A stretch of 64,000 nucleotides of DNA from Siphonodentalium dalli (taxonomy: Eukaryota; Mollusca; Scaphopoda; Gadilida; Siphonodentaliidae): the NCBI GenBank assembly GCA_032622095.1, contig CP136061.1, forward strand, positions 219,386,373 to 219,450,372. The letters are read 5' to 3'. This document shows, one piece after another, positions 1 to 10,799 of this stretch; position 1 is the stretch's first letter, and each line of letters opens with the position of its first letter. The notes below the pieces were generated by a model, which saw only the letters and a list, made by a program, of their open reading frames with translations, was not told the DNA's origin and did no database searches. Position numbers and translations under genes: made by a program.

Positions 1-186
1 GAGAGAAATCTTGGTAGGATACTCCAATTCACCAGGACCTCTTCTGTACGTCCCTGAACCATGATATACATCTGCAACTAGACCATTCCTGGACACATTG
101 TGTATATATAAAGGAATTATCGTGCTTTATACAATTTTTGTCGATCAAATCCCGGTCAAATGAAAGATGAAACGTGTTATAAAGCT
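1..186. other. Left edge, nothing recognised
   Basis: No coding exon, repeat or RNA gene is recognisable. It is presumably CDC37 intron, since the gene must continue to the left. Confidence 0.4.
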
Positions 187-269
187 CCTACGAGATAACT
201 CGTAGTCGGCACCTGGGATGAAACTCACCAGTGGTCATCGCTGGTGCCAGCTACGAGTTATCTCGTAGG
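187..269. repeat. Foldback MITE, family A copy 1
   Basis: The element begins CCTACGAGATAACTCGTAG and ends with its reverse complement, with GGCACC / GGTGCC inside the arms. Each arm is itself nearly palindromic (CTACGAG...CTCGTAG), so the DNA can form three nested stems. A second copy lies at 421-505. The transposase class is not evident. Confidence 0.7.
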
Positions 270-420
270 TAAATACATATTATGTTTTTTGACGTCTTAT
301 TCGACGTAGTCTGTACCAATTATCATATATAAATTCATTTACCATGTATTACATACGATATATGCTTGTACATGTATAGCACTCTTCGTCATCTAAGACA
401 CTGACAACGTAATTGTATTT

Positions 421-505
421 ACCTACGAGATAACTCGTAGCTGGCACCAGGGATGAAACACTAATAAATTACGTCCCAGGTGCCGACTACGAGTTATCTC
501 GTAGT
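421..505. repeat. Foldback MITE, family A copy 2
   Basis: Same arms as the copy at 187-269, but the centre differs and lies in the opposite orientation: GGCACC precedes GATGAAAC here as GGCACCAGGGATGAAAC and the right arm reads GGTGCCGACTACG. Both copies lie in what is probably a CDC37 intron. Confidence 0.7.
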
Positions 506-1379
506 AGTCTTATAAAATGTTTCAGCATCATATGACCCGATATTGGTCGAACCATTACTCATACATCTATCTACTATCGGCAAAACATCAAATCCCATGT
601 TGGCATACGGGATGGAATTACCCATTGGTTTTCGGCAGTGAACGTGTTAATGACTCGAACCACTAACTCATTTTCATTAAATTTTACATTGTTGTTTTAC
701 AATGTTCATAAAGTAAATGAGTGTATTTTGCAATCATCCATGGCTCAAATTCATTCATTTGTTGCATATATTCTGTTGAGTATAATAGGAGATGGTCCCA
801 TGAATTGCCGGATTTAGTGTACAGTCCCCCTTTAACACTCCCATTCACTAGATATTGATAGTTTTATATATCAACTTTGTTTAGTTTGTATAATATAATA
901 TCTTCAGTATACAGTACCGGTAAGTGCAAGCAACTTTTCTACACCCATGACATGGTCTGTGTACATAAAATGTGTACATAAAATGAGGCTAAAAATAAGC
1001 TATACATAAACAATATTTTCGCCAATATCCATCAACTTTTCCAAATACAAGCGCAGATACAAAACATAATTTAACCCATGTCACTCAACCAATCAAAAGT
1101 GAGCAACTGACCCTGTTTCATTACAGAGCCTACTGGTATTTATTTGTAGAGCGATACATTAAGTGATGTTAATCAATTATTGACTTTATATTAACTTTTT
1201 TGATGTTATCAATTAGGACATGTTTGTTTCCCCTTCTAGTGGGATGAACGGATGAAATTTTACCAAGTATGTTTTATGTTTTATTTAAAATCTTGTTGTT
1301 CTTAGTAGCTAATATTTGGCATATAGTATTTATTTTTTCTGCTAATCAGGTCAACTTCTCATTTTACTTCTCATTTCAG
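506..1379. other. Probable CDC37 intron, no feature recognised
   Basis: AT-rich sequence without convincing exons. It ends in the acceptor used by the exon at 1380. I looked for the preceding CDC37 exon (kinase-binding/middle domain) and did not find it. Confidence 0.45.
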
Positions 1380-1448
1380 GAAGAAAAACAGAAGAGGTTA
1401 GGACCAGGTGGCCTTGATCCAGTCGATGTTTTTGAATCATTGCCACAG
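1380..1448 (+). CDS. CDC37: CDC37 (Hsp90 co-chaperone), penultimate coding exon
   Basis: This 23-codon exon lies between a TTTCAG acceptor and a CAG/GTATGT donor, in phase 0 at both ends. It encodes a short charged lead-in followed by RLGPGGLDPVDVFESLP, which I recognise as the conserved linker at the start of the C-terminal domain of CDC37. CDC37 is the cytosolic co-chaperone that delivers protein kinases to Hsp90. The exon reads on in frame into the exon at 2565, restoring the expected order of residues. Upstream exons encoding the kinase-binding N-terminal and middle domains are not visible in bases 1-1379, so the gene must extend leftwards out of the window. Confidence is high because the family motif and both splice sites agree. 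Confidence 0.9.
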
Positions 1449-1897
1449 GTATGTTATTTGTATTCTTGAGTCTTGAGTCACGCACCGCAGAAGCATAAAA
1501 TCCTTATTTATCATATATCGTTAACTGAATATATTCAGGATCTGCATTGTCGTAAATTTTTATATACTTCAAATTGCTGGATGCTGTGGCCTGCCGTAGA
1601 CTTATTTCAATATATTATGTCAGTAAACCAGTTTAAATTTGGTCAAAGGTCTCGTCATTTCAATGATATTTGTATTATTTCTCAAATTAAATAGGAAAAA
1701 ATGCAGGAAAGGAATACAGTGGATACGTAATAACGGGGCGGCACAATATCATCATGACATCGGCGACGAGATATCTCTTTGCAGGTGCCCAGAGAGTTAC
1801 ATTTTATACTCTACATCTACATACAATATCCATTTGCTCATCAGGAGGAACAGTGTTTCTTTTGTGATCTTTCCTCCACCTACAAAACTGTTCTCAT

Positions 1898-2048
1898 CAA
1901 GCCTTGAAATAGTGTGCCTGTCATTTGCAGAATGAGGTCCCCAGAGGGTGAATTTAGTGATGCTAGCCCGCTATGCGGGGTAGCATCACTAAATTCACCC
2001 TCTGGGGACCTCATTCTGCAAATGACAGGCACATTATTTCAAGGCTTG
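1898..2048. mobile_element. hAT-like MITE (family B) in CDC37 intron
   Basis: A 151 bp near-perfect inverted repeat with termini CAAGCCTTGAAATAG. It is flanked on both sides by GTTCTCAT (1890-1897 and 2049-2056), an exact 8 bp target-site duplication. Eight-base duplications are the mark of hAT transposition. It contains no coding capacity. A full sister copy with its own, different 8 bp duplication is at 10649-10799, which confirms the element ends. Confidence 0.88.
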
Positions 2049-2307
2049 GTTCTCATGATATGGTCTGAACAGCTGAAACAACAATAAACCCCCAACCATC
2101 AACCAACCACATATTTAGTATATATTTATCACATAATTAACCCACGAAACCAGCTTCATAATTATTGGTAAGCCACATGTGTAATATTAGCGCCTGCGAT
2201 GACGTCACACCATTATTTAAATGACTTGCGATTGCTGAAGTTTATGATTGTTTTCGATGAATACTTCGCGTTTATTTGATCATGTGATAAAAGGTATTTC
2301 AAACTCG

Positions 2308-2412
2308 TTCTATTTTATACGTAATTTATCAACCTCGTATATTTGAGCCTCAGTAAACCTTGGCTCAGATAGAATTTAGTGAACTCGGTTGATAAATTCC
2401 GTATAAAATAGA
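2308..2412. repeat. Foldback element in CDC37 intron
   Basis: The arms are TTCTATTTTATACGTAATTT and its imperfect complement ending ATAAAATAGAA, about 28 bp each. The loop holds a second inverted pair (GAGCC...GGCTC). No clear target duplication is seen. A 17-base G run follows at about 2454-2470. Confidence 0.6.
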
Positions 2413-2564
2413 AACTCATGTGAGATCCTCTATATATGGTATTGTGTGGGTGAGGGGGGGGGGGGGGGGGGTTTCTTGTGGTGTGTGGCAGCAATAAAGT
2501 TAGGTGACTGTACATAATTCATACCTGTCTGATATTTCCTGTTTCTCTATATCATTTATTAAAG

Positions 2565-2795
2565 GTTCTGAAGGACTGTTTCGAGGAAAAAGACATTTCC
2601 AAGTTACAGAGAGCTATTGTGGATTTACCAAAGGAGGACGCTGAATATCACATGAAACGGTGTGTAGAGTCAGGACTGTGGGTGCCTAATAAGGAAGATC
2701 TTCTTCAGGGGGCAGCAAATGCAGAGGGTGAAGAGGCGGAGGAGGAGGAGGAGGAGGAGGAAGAAGAGGTTTATGAAGATGTGGCAGAAAACTGA
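2565..2795 (+). CDS. CDC37: CDC37, last coding exon
   Basis: The exon encodes 76 residues and a TGA stop. It starts after a pyrimidine-rich tract and an AAAG acceptor. The segment CFEEKD followed by AEYHMKRCVESGLWVPN matches the end of metazoan CDC37, where a helical C-terminal domain finishes in a conserved HMxRCxxSGLWVPN block. After that block comes a tail with ten consecutive glutamates, all GAG/GAA codons, so the DNA is a GAG microsatellite. An acidic end is usual for the family, although run length varies. The exon joins the one at 1380-1448 in phase 0 across a 1,116 bp intron. The protein acts with Hsp90 on client kinases in the cytosol. Confidence 0.93.
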   Translation, partial: VLKDCFEEKDISKLQRAIVDLPKEDAEYHMKRCVESGLWVPNKEDLLQGAANAEGEEAEEEEEEEEEEVYEDVAEN

Positions 2796-2992
2796 TTCCA
2801 TCATCATGTTCATTGTGAATGAGTTGTTCTCCCTGAATGAGTTTACGAGATTCAGTCATGTGTTGTCTCGTTGATGTGAATGCCTGAGGAGGCTTCTGCC
2901 AGGTGACCAGTCATATGCAGTCCTGTTATTGATGTCATAGAACTCATACTGTTCTGTTGTTTGCAAGGTAACTCTCGCCAAATGATATTTAC

Positions 2993-3210
2993 CCTTCCAT
3001 GACTGGGGCCTCCTGAAATTTTGCGACAACCCTGTGCCAATGCATTCTCTTATATATGCGAGGCTCCTCACATATATATAATAGAATGCATTGGCATAAC
3101 AATATTTACCTTTACCTTGTAAGCTCCCTATGGGAGACTCGCAAATATAAGAGAATGCACTGGTACAGGATCTTTAATGCTGCACCAGCGCAGCTCCCGC
3201 CATGAAGGGG
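2993..3210 (-). mobile_element. piggyBac-like MITE (family C) copy 1
   Basis: The right end reads CATGAAGGGG followed by TTAA (3211-3214), and the left end is CCCTTCCATGACTGGGG. TTAA targets with CCC/GGG termini are typical of piggyBac. Inside are paired hairpins containing CCAATGCATTCTCTTATATA. It is oriented opposite to the copies at 7892 and 8366 and lies in the putative CDC37 3' UTR or just downstream. Confidence 0.65.
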
Positions 3211-3214
3211 TTAA

Positions 3215-3917
3215 ATTCCATCCACTAAATTTTGGACTATTTGAATTATTTGGCAATTTAAAATAATTTAATGCCTTATATTACTACTTTCTTAATCTTG
3301 TCACCTTATATGGATGTAGATAAAAAACATAATATACTTAAATATATACTTTACATGTCTGGGAAAGATTTGAAAATATCAACTGTTTCCAACTTTCTGA
3401 ACAGCAGTGAGACTAAACACTTTTTATTTCTACTATATCGGGGTGGGGAAGGACCTAACAAAGAAACAGTCTTCATTGAGGTATGAAATCCGATCTCCAG
3501 GTATTTCGGCACCGAAAGGGCATCACACAATCAGTGTATTAATAGCTTCATTTCACATGCTGGTGAGGTAGTTAGTTTTATGTAACCTGAACATGGTGGA
3601 ATCATTAGCCATTTTTAAGAGATCAATTCATTGAGCATTGTTTATACAAACTATTATAGTATGGATCAGACGATTATGAATTACAAATAGGCCACTGACA
3701 GATTAAATTAATAATGTTTCATCTCGTCTTCCATTTTTTTTGTCAATCCATTTGACGACATGCCGAAAACAGACTTAATGCCCGATCTTAATTTCCATCT
3801 CGTGTATTGAGATTTACTTTACCAACTCTGAGTAAATTATTTCGTTGGATGTTTATTTCGTGGTTGTGTCAAAGAACATAATCCGCCCCACAAATTAAAA
3901 GGAATTTACAGTAAGTC
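3215..3917. other. Putative CDC37 3' UTR or intergenic DNA
   Basis: No coding exon or repeat is recognised. It contains the region between the MITE and the first AATAAA cluster. Confidence 0.3.
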
Positions 3918-3942
3918 AATAAATAAATATAAGGCAAATAAA
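3918..3942 (+). terminator. Candidate CDC37 polyadenylation signals
   Basis: Three AATAAA hexamers lie close together (3918, 3922 and 3937). They are the first plus-strand AATAAA hexamers I find after the CDC37 stop. Use of this site would give a 3' UTR of about 1.1 kb containing the MITE at 2993-3210. This is an inference; transcript ends cannot be read from DNA. Confidence 0.35.
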
Positions 3943-4119
3943 GTGTATATATAAGTATTTCTTGTTCATGTATTTATCAACTCATTTAGAACCCCGGATT
4001 ATGACAGAAGTCAGCAAGTACTAGTTTTGGTTTGAGGCTTGTAGATTACATGTCATTTTATATTAGGGATTCTCAGTTTATTCTCTCCATATGAGATGAT
4101 ATAAAATTTAATATATAAA

Positions 4120-4300
4120 CCCTTTCATGACGGGAGCCATGCTGGTGCAGCATTAAAGATCCTGTGCCTGTACATTCTCTTACATATGCGAGTCTCCCTG
4201 TCTTACAAGGTCAAGGTAAATATTGTTAGGCCACTTTATTCTGAATGCATTGGCACAGGGTTTTCACAAAATTTCAGGATGTTCCATTCATTGAATGGTT
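4120..4300 (+). mobile_element. piggyBac-like MITE (family C) copy 2, degenerate
   Basis: The left terminus CCCTTTCATGACGGGAG and the subterminal TGGTGCAGCATTAAAGATCC match the other family C copies. The right end has decayed to TTGAATGGTTTAA. One internal hairpin arm is missing, so this copy is shorter. Confidence 0.6.
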
Positions 4301-4571
4301 TAATTTGGCGTAAATTTAAACATTACAGTTACTGGTCATAATTGCTTATGCTACTATATACAATAAGTAACAATGAAATATTTCTCATTAACGATTCTTC
4401 TTCAGTATTCATATTATTAGATTGTGAGGAATGTTGTGTTTGTTTGTACATAATATTTATGTACCTCATTTTATGACATGGCTGTTGAAAATGGGTGTGT
4501 TCTGTTATTTGTGAGAGCGTATGTCTGTTTATACACATTTTGATAACTAGTTGACAACTTATGTTCAAAGA

Positions 4572-4811
4572 GAAGGAATAGAAGGAAAATAGCCATGTGT
4601 TGGTCTCTGATGGAAATTATAGTGGCAGCGGCCCTGCGCAATATAAATGTATTTCCTGTAACTGTGCTTAATACGTGAGTGAAGGCTATTTGATATTTGA
4701 TCTTTTCTATATGTGGAAATAGAAGGTAGAGAGCCAAGTGATGGACTCTGTTGGAAAGGCTATTGGCAGTGCATCGGGGGCATATGACAATATAAATGCA
4801 CAGTAGTTCAC
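4572..4811. repeat. Diverged tandem duplication, about 145 bp unit
   Basis: Two segments beginning near 4572 and 4717 share the order AGAAGG, GCCA.GTG.TGG.CTCTG.TGGAAA, GGCAG and CAATATAAATG at a spacing of about 145 bp. They are strongly diverged. I find no protein motif on either strand, although a long minus-strand open frame (4471-4980) covers the region. Confidence 0.4.
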
Positions 4812-4979
4812 CTTGACTATTCACGGATTGAAAGCGCAGAATCATCAGTTCGTATGTCATTGAGCCTTTGAGGCACTGACACCCTTGTACTAGTATGGAA
4901 CAATTATGGCTGGCCAGACATGTGTGTAACCATACCATAGTGTGGTATACATAGGGTTGATGTCCAGATTGACCACTCA

Positions 4980-5838
4980 TCGTTCATCTGTCCATCCATC
5001 TGTAGACACTTTACGCATGGTGCGATAACCGAAACATTTTTATCTGATCAGAACCAAATTTTGTATATGTGTTTCTCAGCCCAAAATACAGATTGAGTTC
5101 GAATATGGGTTTGCTCCAAGTTTTTTTTATGGAGTTATGGCCATTTTTTTACTTAGAATTCATGCATGCTGTGATAACTCAAAACTAAAAAAAAATATAG
5201 GTTTGATCTGATTTTTTTTAACGGAGTTATGTCCTGTTTACGAAAAAGAAATTAAAACAAACTATCTATTTTTTTTTTTTAGATTGAACTCCTTGCTCAA
5301 TTTAACAAATACAAAATTAGTTAAATTATTTTTTCCTTTGAACTTTAATATAAAAAAAATGATAGTGGTGACAGGCTCTATAGTTTAGATGTTATATTAA
5401 CCATTCTCTTTTGACCCATAAATTCCAATAATTTGTGTAATTATGTACATTTGTCGTTAATACTTTAGATCATAACAGTAAATTATAATTCAACATAAAA
5501 ACTCTAGATTATGATTCCGATCATAGCAATTTACTATCGCCAACTGATGGGTTAAACATCTGCCAATCATGATTGGCCTCTCGTTAAATTAGGCCAAACA
5601 AATTAAATTATGTGTTCTCAGGCACATCCATATTTTCTTAGAAATATTGGATTTGCGTAAATATAATTAGCATTTCCTTCCTCATCTCAAAATTGAGATC
5701 TGATTACCTGAGAACACAGATACTTTATTTTAATGGCCTTAGGGATGTGAGATTTGCTTGTTCCTGGAAGGGAATCCTCACTGAAGCTCTGCATCAGTAT
5801 TCATCATGTATGATGACCTAATTGGCATGAGTCACAGT
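4980..5838. other. Modular repeat fragment and AT-rich DNA
   Basis: Bases about 5000-5260 resemble the dispersed 150-175 bp modular repeats seen elsewhere (GTGCGATAACC, AACCAAATTTTGTATATG, GGAGTTATGGCC). A 10 bp inverted pair GTGTTCTCAG / CTGAGAACAC flanks about 5613-5715. No gene is recognised. Confidence 0.4.
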
Positions 5839-5959
5839 CAAGTCTTGAAATAGTGTGTCTGTCATTTGTAGAATGAGGTCATCAGAGGGCGAATTTAGTG
5901 ATGCTACCCTGTGCAGGGTAGCATCAATAAATTCACCCTATGGGGACCTCATTCTACTT
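5839..5959 (+). mobile_element. hAT-like MITE (family B), truncated
   Basis: This begins CAAGTCTTGAAATAGTGTG and follows family B through the central hairpin up to CCTCATTCTA, where the right arm stops. About 30 bp of the terminal arm is missing, so it cannot be a recent intact insertion. Confidence 0.7.
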
Positions 5960-6127
5960 AGGCCTCATATTCTGGGATGTATCTATAGTCTCAAATTAGC
6001 ATTGATTGTAGTTAGTTTTTCTCTTCTGTTCAGTTTTTAGAAGATATAATGCTTAATTGAGATGACTAATGGGTGAACATCACAAACTTCAATCTGATCC
6101 TATGTCTCCCATCGCAGTTGAGGCCTC

Positions 6128-6210
6128 AGCAGAATGAGGTACCAAGAGGGTGAATTTCACCCTCTGGGGACCTGTTTCTGCAAATGACAGACACACTATT
6201 TCAAGGCTTG
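6128..6210 (+). mobile_element. hAT-like MITE (family B), internal and right-end fragment
   Basis: It contains CAGAATGAGGT, a shortened centre, and the complete family B right arm ending TTTCAAGGCTTG. The left terminal arm and most of the loop are missing. It lies 170 bp from the truncated copy at 5839. Confidence 0.65.
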
Positions 6211-6344
6211 GCCCAGTCTATTATGTTATTTATCTCATGTGATGTGACAATTCTGCTCCATTCAATTTACTTTTAGCTTTCTCTGGCAATCAGCTCAGAG
6301 TGCTATCATGACACAAGTATATGAACTGGTTAATAATGTTATTA

Positions 6345-7190
6345 TACCCCCTTTAAAAAAAAGGGGGGGGGGGGTATACTGTTTTGCACCTGTCCGTGCG
6401 TCTGTGTGTCCGTCTGTCCGTACATCCGTCCGATGTCTGTTCATGTCATAACTTGAACAGTAGTGCTCGGATCTCAATGAAATTTTGTATGGCTGTTCAT
6501 TACCATGAGGGCATTCAATAGAGGGTTACATCGTTTTGTTCGGATTTTCCATTCTAGAGTTATTCATCTTTGTTTATCTTGAAATGTTGGATTTTTGTTC
6601 TGTCTGGTGTCTGTTCATGTCATAACTTCAACAGTTGTGCTGGGATCTCCATGAAATTTGGTATGGATGTTCACTACTATGAGGACATTAAAAAGAGGGT
6701 TCCATCGTTTTGTTCGGGTTTTACCATTCTGGAGTTATTCATCTTTGTTTATCTGGAAATGTTGGCTTTTTGGTCCGTCTGGTGTCTGTTCATGTCATAA
6801 CTTCAACAGTTGTTCTGGGATCTCAATGGAATTTGGTATGGATGTTCACTACTATGAGGACATTAAAAAGAGGGTTCCATTGTTTTGTTCGGATTTTCCA
6901 TTCTAGAGTTATTCATCTTTGTTTATCTGGAAATGTTGGTTGTTTGGTCCATCCGATGTCTGTTCAGCTCATAACTTGAACAGTAATGCTCGGATCTCAA
7001 TGAAATTTTGTATGGATGTTCACCACTATGAGGACATTTAATGGCACTTTCAAATGTTTGTTTTGTTTTTATTGTTCTATAGTTACTCATCTTTGTTTAT
7101 ATGAAAATGCTGGTGTTTGGGTCCATCTGTCTGAGTATAGCCCTCATAAGTTATAAATATGCCCACACTAGGCGGTATGCCACGAGGGGG
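6345..7190 (+). repeat. Tandem repeat, 174 bp unit, about four copies
   Basis: The motif TCATGTCATAACTT recurs at 6441, 6615 and 6790, and TCAGCTCATAACTT at 6964, giving spacings of 174, 175 and 174 bp. Each unit carries CAATGAAATTTTGTATGG, a TTCAC/ACTATGAGGACATT block and ATTCATCTTTGTTTAT. The array starts after a G-run followed by TATACTG and closes near a second GAGGGGGTATGCA. Short ORFs in it are by-products of the repetition. Confidence 0.75.
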
Positions 7191-7594
7191 TATGCACCGG
7201 ACGACAGTCCATCTGTTGTTGCATGAGTTTGTTATGATGCGAATGTACATCGAGAACCAAATGTTTGAGTTGAACCTTGCAGCACAACAATGAGTGCAAT
7301 AATATTAATTTGTTGATACTTGTATGTCGTTCTATGTTTATTGCACACCCCAAAGACCGTAAATGTTAGTATGCCAAAATCCAGGTTAGCAATGCTTCAT
7401 TTAAACTGGAGATTTAGACAGAGTATACCGCTTTATAGTGAAGACTGTCACCTTTACAGTTTACCTCTTTGTCAAGAACATTGTCAATGTAATCTTCTGT
7501 ATTGTCCAAAGTTGACACAATTTTTTTCATTGAATGTTTTGAAACCTACTGTATTTTGCTGTATTTCACAAAAAATAAATAAATGGGTGCGCTG

Positions 7595-7817
7595 CAGTAA
7601 TGCCCTAAATAATCGACTCCTTAACCACAGCAGAATTATGGGTAACTTTTCAGGATTTAGTCGGAAATATGGCTTCTTGCCATTCATCGGAAAGCTCTTG
7701 TCGGAAATATGGCTTGTTGCCATTCATCGGAAAGCTCTCACTGAGAGCTTTCCGATGAATGGCAACAAGCCATATTTCCGACTAAATCCTGAAAATGTTT
7801 TATTTAGGGCATTACTG
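7595..7817. mobile_element. Tc1/mariner-like MITE (family E) copy 1
   Basis: A 223 bp foldback with termini CAGTAATGCCCTAA and CATTACTG, followed by TA. Inside are ACCACAGCAGAATTATGGGT and the GGATTTAGTCGGAAATATGG arm. A segment of about 36 bp (from TGTCGGAAATATGG) is tandemly doubled in the left arm. The left TA is altered to TG. Confidence 0.75.
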
Positions 7818-7891
7818 TATAAAAATTAGATTTGTTAGGTTATTTCAAATAAGCTCAATTGAAATCATGAACAAATATCACTACAATTTAA

Positions 7892-8127
7892 CCATTTCAT
7901 GACAGGAGCTGTGCTCGTGCAGCATTAAAGATCCCGTGCCAGTGCATTCTCAAATATATGCGAGTCTCCCATAGGGAGCCTTACATATATAAGAGAATGC
8001 ACTGGCTTACAATGTCAAGGTAAATATTGTTAGGCCAATGTATTCTCAATTGGAGACTTGCACACAGAAGAGAATGCATTGGCACAGGGTTTTCGCAAAA
8101 TTTCACGAAGCTCCAGTCTTGGAAGGA
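7892..8127 (+). mobile_element. piggyBac-like MITE (family C) copy 3
   Basis: It is flanked by TTAA at 7888-7891 and 8128-8131. The left end is CCATTTCATGACAGGAGC and the right end CAGTCTTGGAAGG. Two hairpins of the CATTCTC...GAGAATG type are separated by TTACAATGTCAAGGTAAAT. Confidence 0.75.
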
Positions 8128-8365
8128 TTAATCGCAAATAGTCGCAGAGCCTTATTATGAATAGTCGTAAGGCCCGATTTTTACTAAATAATGCTACAGA
8201 TCCTCCTTTGCTGTTATAGAAATGAATAACATGTAATCTCTTCATCTACATATATATGCATATCACATGGATTCTGCTTAACAAAATCTATCTGACTTGA
8301 CCATGTTTCAATATTTGTTTGCATGTACCTATCAATTCATTCACATGGGGTTTGACAAAAACTAA

Positions 8366-8625
8366 CCTTTTCATGACGGGAGATGTGCTGGTGCAGCATT
8401 AAAGATCCTGTGCCAGTGTATTATATTATTTATGCGAGTCGCCCATAGGGAGCCTCGCATATATAAGAGAATGCACTGGCTTACATTGTCAAGGTAAATA
8501 TTGTTAGGCCAATGTATTCTCTTATATATGTCAGGCTCCCAATGGGAGACTCTCAAATATATATAATAGAATGCATTAGCCCAGGGTTTTCGCAAAACTC
8601 CCAAGATGCTCCAGTCATGGAAGGG
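8366..8625 (+). mobile_element. piggyBac-like MITE (family C) copy 4
   Basis: It is flanked by CTAA on the left (one base off TTAA) and TTAA on the right. Termini are CCTTTTCATGACGGGAG and CCAGTCATGGAAGGG. Two internal hairpins carry TATATAAGAGAATGCA. Confidence 0.75.
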
Positions 8626-8685
8626 TTAAATGGCAGCATCGCTTTCATCCACTGAAATTTCTCAGCAACTTTTGAAGAAGATGTA

Positions 8686-8833
8686 CAGTAATGTCCTAAT
8701 TAATCGACTGCTTAACCACAGCAGAATCGAGAGCTTTCCGATGAATGGCAACAAGCCATATTTCCGACTAAATCCTGAAAAGTTACCCATAATTCTGCTG
8801 TGGTTAAGCAGTCGATTAATTAGGGCATTACTG
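8686..8833. mobile_element. Tc1/mariner-like MITE (family E) copy 2
   Basis: A 148 bp foldback with CAGTAATGTCCTAATTAATC at the left and GATTAATTAGGGCATTACTG at the right, directly flanked by TA on both sides. Part of the left arm is deleted compared with 33383-33597. Confidence 0.82.
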
Positions 8834-10319
8834 TAGACTATACTCGCTCAAAAACAAGTGAAATATACAACTAAAATTATATTCTCATAGAAGTATCCAA
8901 TTCTGAAGACCTAATTATTTAAGGGGTTGGAATTATTTATTGCATGCCATAGGAATTGCATGAGTTAGTCTTATACTCACAATTTAAATGTGATAACCAC
9001 CATGTTTCAGTATATGTTTTGGCAATCCAAATTGTCAGATATGTTCCGAATTTCCTGTTTCTGATAACCTTTGTCAATTATGTTATTATTATTATTATTA
9101 TTATATATACATTTAGAGCGCATTATACAATAAATTAGTTTCAATGCGCTTACAATACAAACATGGCACACATCCTAAAATCATAGTAAATAGCGAATGG
9201 ATAAAAAGTATATGCTAAGGACCTAACTGGAAAATACGCGTAAAATCCACTGAAGTGCTCTAAAACGCTTCACATGTTAAACATAAAATACAATCTAAAA
9301 TATAAGACATGATTATGGACATCAACAAAAAATGTAGAACTATAAGTTAATAAGGAATACAAAAAGCGCATAACATTACAAATCGAAAAAAATATTAAAA
9401 AGTTACTGTAAATTGGGGGGGGGGGGGGGGGGGGGGGGGGGTAACATGCTAAAAAATGCTAACAGCGAAAAATGGGGGTAAAATGGCGAACGGGTAACAA
9501 GCTAAACATAACATGAAAAGTGGGTAAAATAGGGAAAGATCGGGAACTAGTAAAATTGAAACGAAAAATATTGATGAGACTAAGGTGCTTAATTAGTGAT
9601 CCAAACAGTATAAAAGATACAGTATTATCAACGAGTATTTGCATTAGTATTTTTTTTTATTTTTTTTTGGGTTAAGATAGAAATAAAAATACAGTTATCA
9701 AACACATATGTACACGGGTTAAGTTCAGCTGGTGTTTTCCTTGGTCGATGCACAAGACGTTAGCTTTCACCTGGTATAGCCTGGAACACCCTTGCTGACC
9801 AAAGCTACTTGCTAACGTGCTTACAGGACTTCTTGTTCAATAATATGTGTAAGGATAATGTGCCTTTATATACACAATAAACACAAATCTTATTCCATAC
9901 ATTATCTCATGCAATGTTCCAACAAGAATGGGAATTCAGTTATCTCCAGAAAAAGTTGTGAATTTGCATCATGCTCTTCATGTCTCTCATCTATTTGTTT
10001 CCAATTGTTCACGAAAGTTATGCATGAAGATGATGAATCATATTAATTGTCATATTCATTCTTAATATTATTTTCATGTGTTGAATAAATTATAATATCT
10101 CACTACTATATTAATTTGTGTTCAGATGTACCAACAAACATGGTTACTTACCAACCTCATGGTATCGGCCGAGGAACAGGGAAAAGCCTAGATGTTTCAA
10201 AGTGGGAGAAGTCACTCCTCCATATTTGAATATAAAGAAGAAGTGTATTGTTATCATGGAAAAGTCGTGATAGCTAAAGTTTAATTTACACCCTACATCA
10301 CCCTTCTTTGATCCATTAA
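8834..10319. other. No gene; ATT microsatellite, 27-base G run, AT-rich DNA
   Basis: An ATT repeat at about 9081-9102 is followed by GAGCGCATTATACAATAAA and AATGCGCTTACAATAC, a layout often seen in short dispersed invertebrate repeats. A run of 27 G lies at 9415-9441 and is followed by further GGGG/GGG clusters, so G-quadruplex formation is possible. No coding exon is recognised up to 10319. Confidence 0.45.
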
Positions 10320-10480
10320 CTCTGGTGGAGCATTAAAGATGTGCCAGTGCAGTATTGTTAGGCCAATGTACATGTATTCTCTTATATATGCGAGGCTCTC
10401 TATGGGAAACTCATATATAAGAGAATTCATTGGCATAGGGGTTTTTTGCAAAATTTCAGGAAACACCAGTCATGAAAGGG
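10320..10480 (+). mobile_element. piggyBac-like MITE (family C) copy 5, internally deleted
   Basis: TTAA lies at 10316-10319 and again at 10481-10484. The right terminus CAGTCATGAAAGGG is intact. The left terminus has lost the CCTTTCATGACGGGAGC stretch and starts directly with TGGTGGAGCATTAAAGAT. Confidence 0.65.
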
Positions 10481-10648
10481 TTAAGTATTATAAATACAAG
10501 AGCCCATTTACAAAACCTTTACAAGGAGTTTGTACACCATTAAATTAAATACAATTTGAATATTCTGTTTGGTCACATATATATATACATACTGGTATTT
10601 GGGAGGTCACTTCTCCCTGGGACAAAAAATAGGGAGAAATGGCACAAT

Positions 10649-10799
10649 CAAGCCTTGAAATAGGGTGTCTGTCATTTGCAGAATGAGGTCCCCAGAGGGT
10701 GAATTTAGTGATGCTACCCCGCATAGCGGGCTAGCATCACCAAATTCACCCTCTGTGGACCTCATTCTGCAAATGACAGACACCCTATTTCAAGGCTTG
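10649..10799. mobile_element. hAT-like MITE (family B), intact copy with target duplication
   Basis: This 151 bp foldback is the same length as the copy at 1898-2048. It is flanked by GGCACAAT at 10641-10648 and 10800-10807, an exact 8 bp duplication. The arms match over more than 60 bp, with a few mismatches. Confidence 0.88.

Noticed and set aside
4471-4980. 169-codon minus-strand ORF
   Set aside because: No recognisable motif, skewed composition, and it covers an old tandem duplication. Likely chance.
9415-9441. 27-base G run as a biological signal
   Set aside because: Homopolymer G/C runs recur at repeat edges throughout the window and may partly be assembly or sequencing length error. 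Noted only as possible G-quadruplex DNA.
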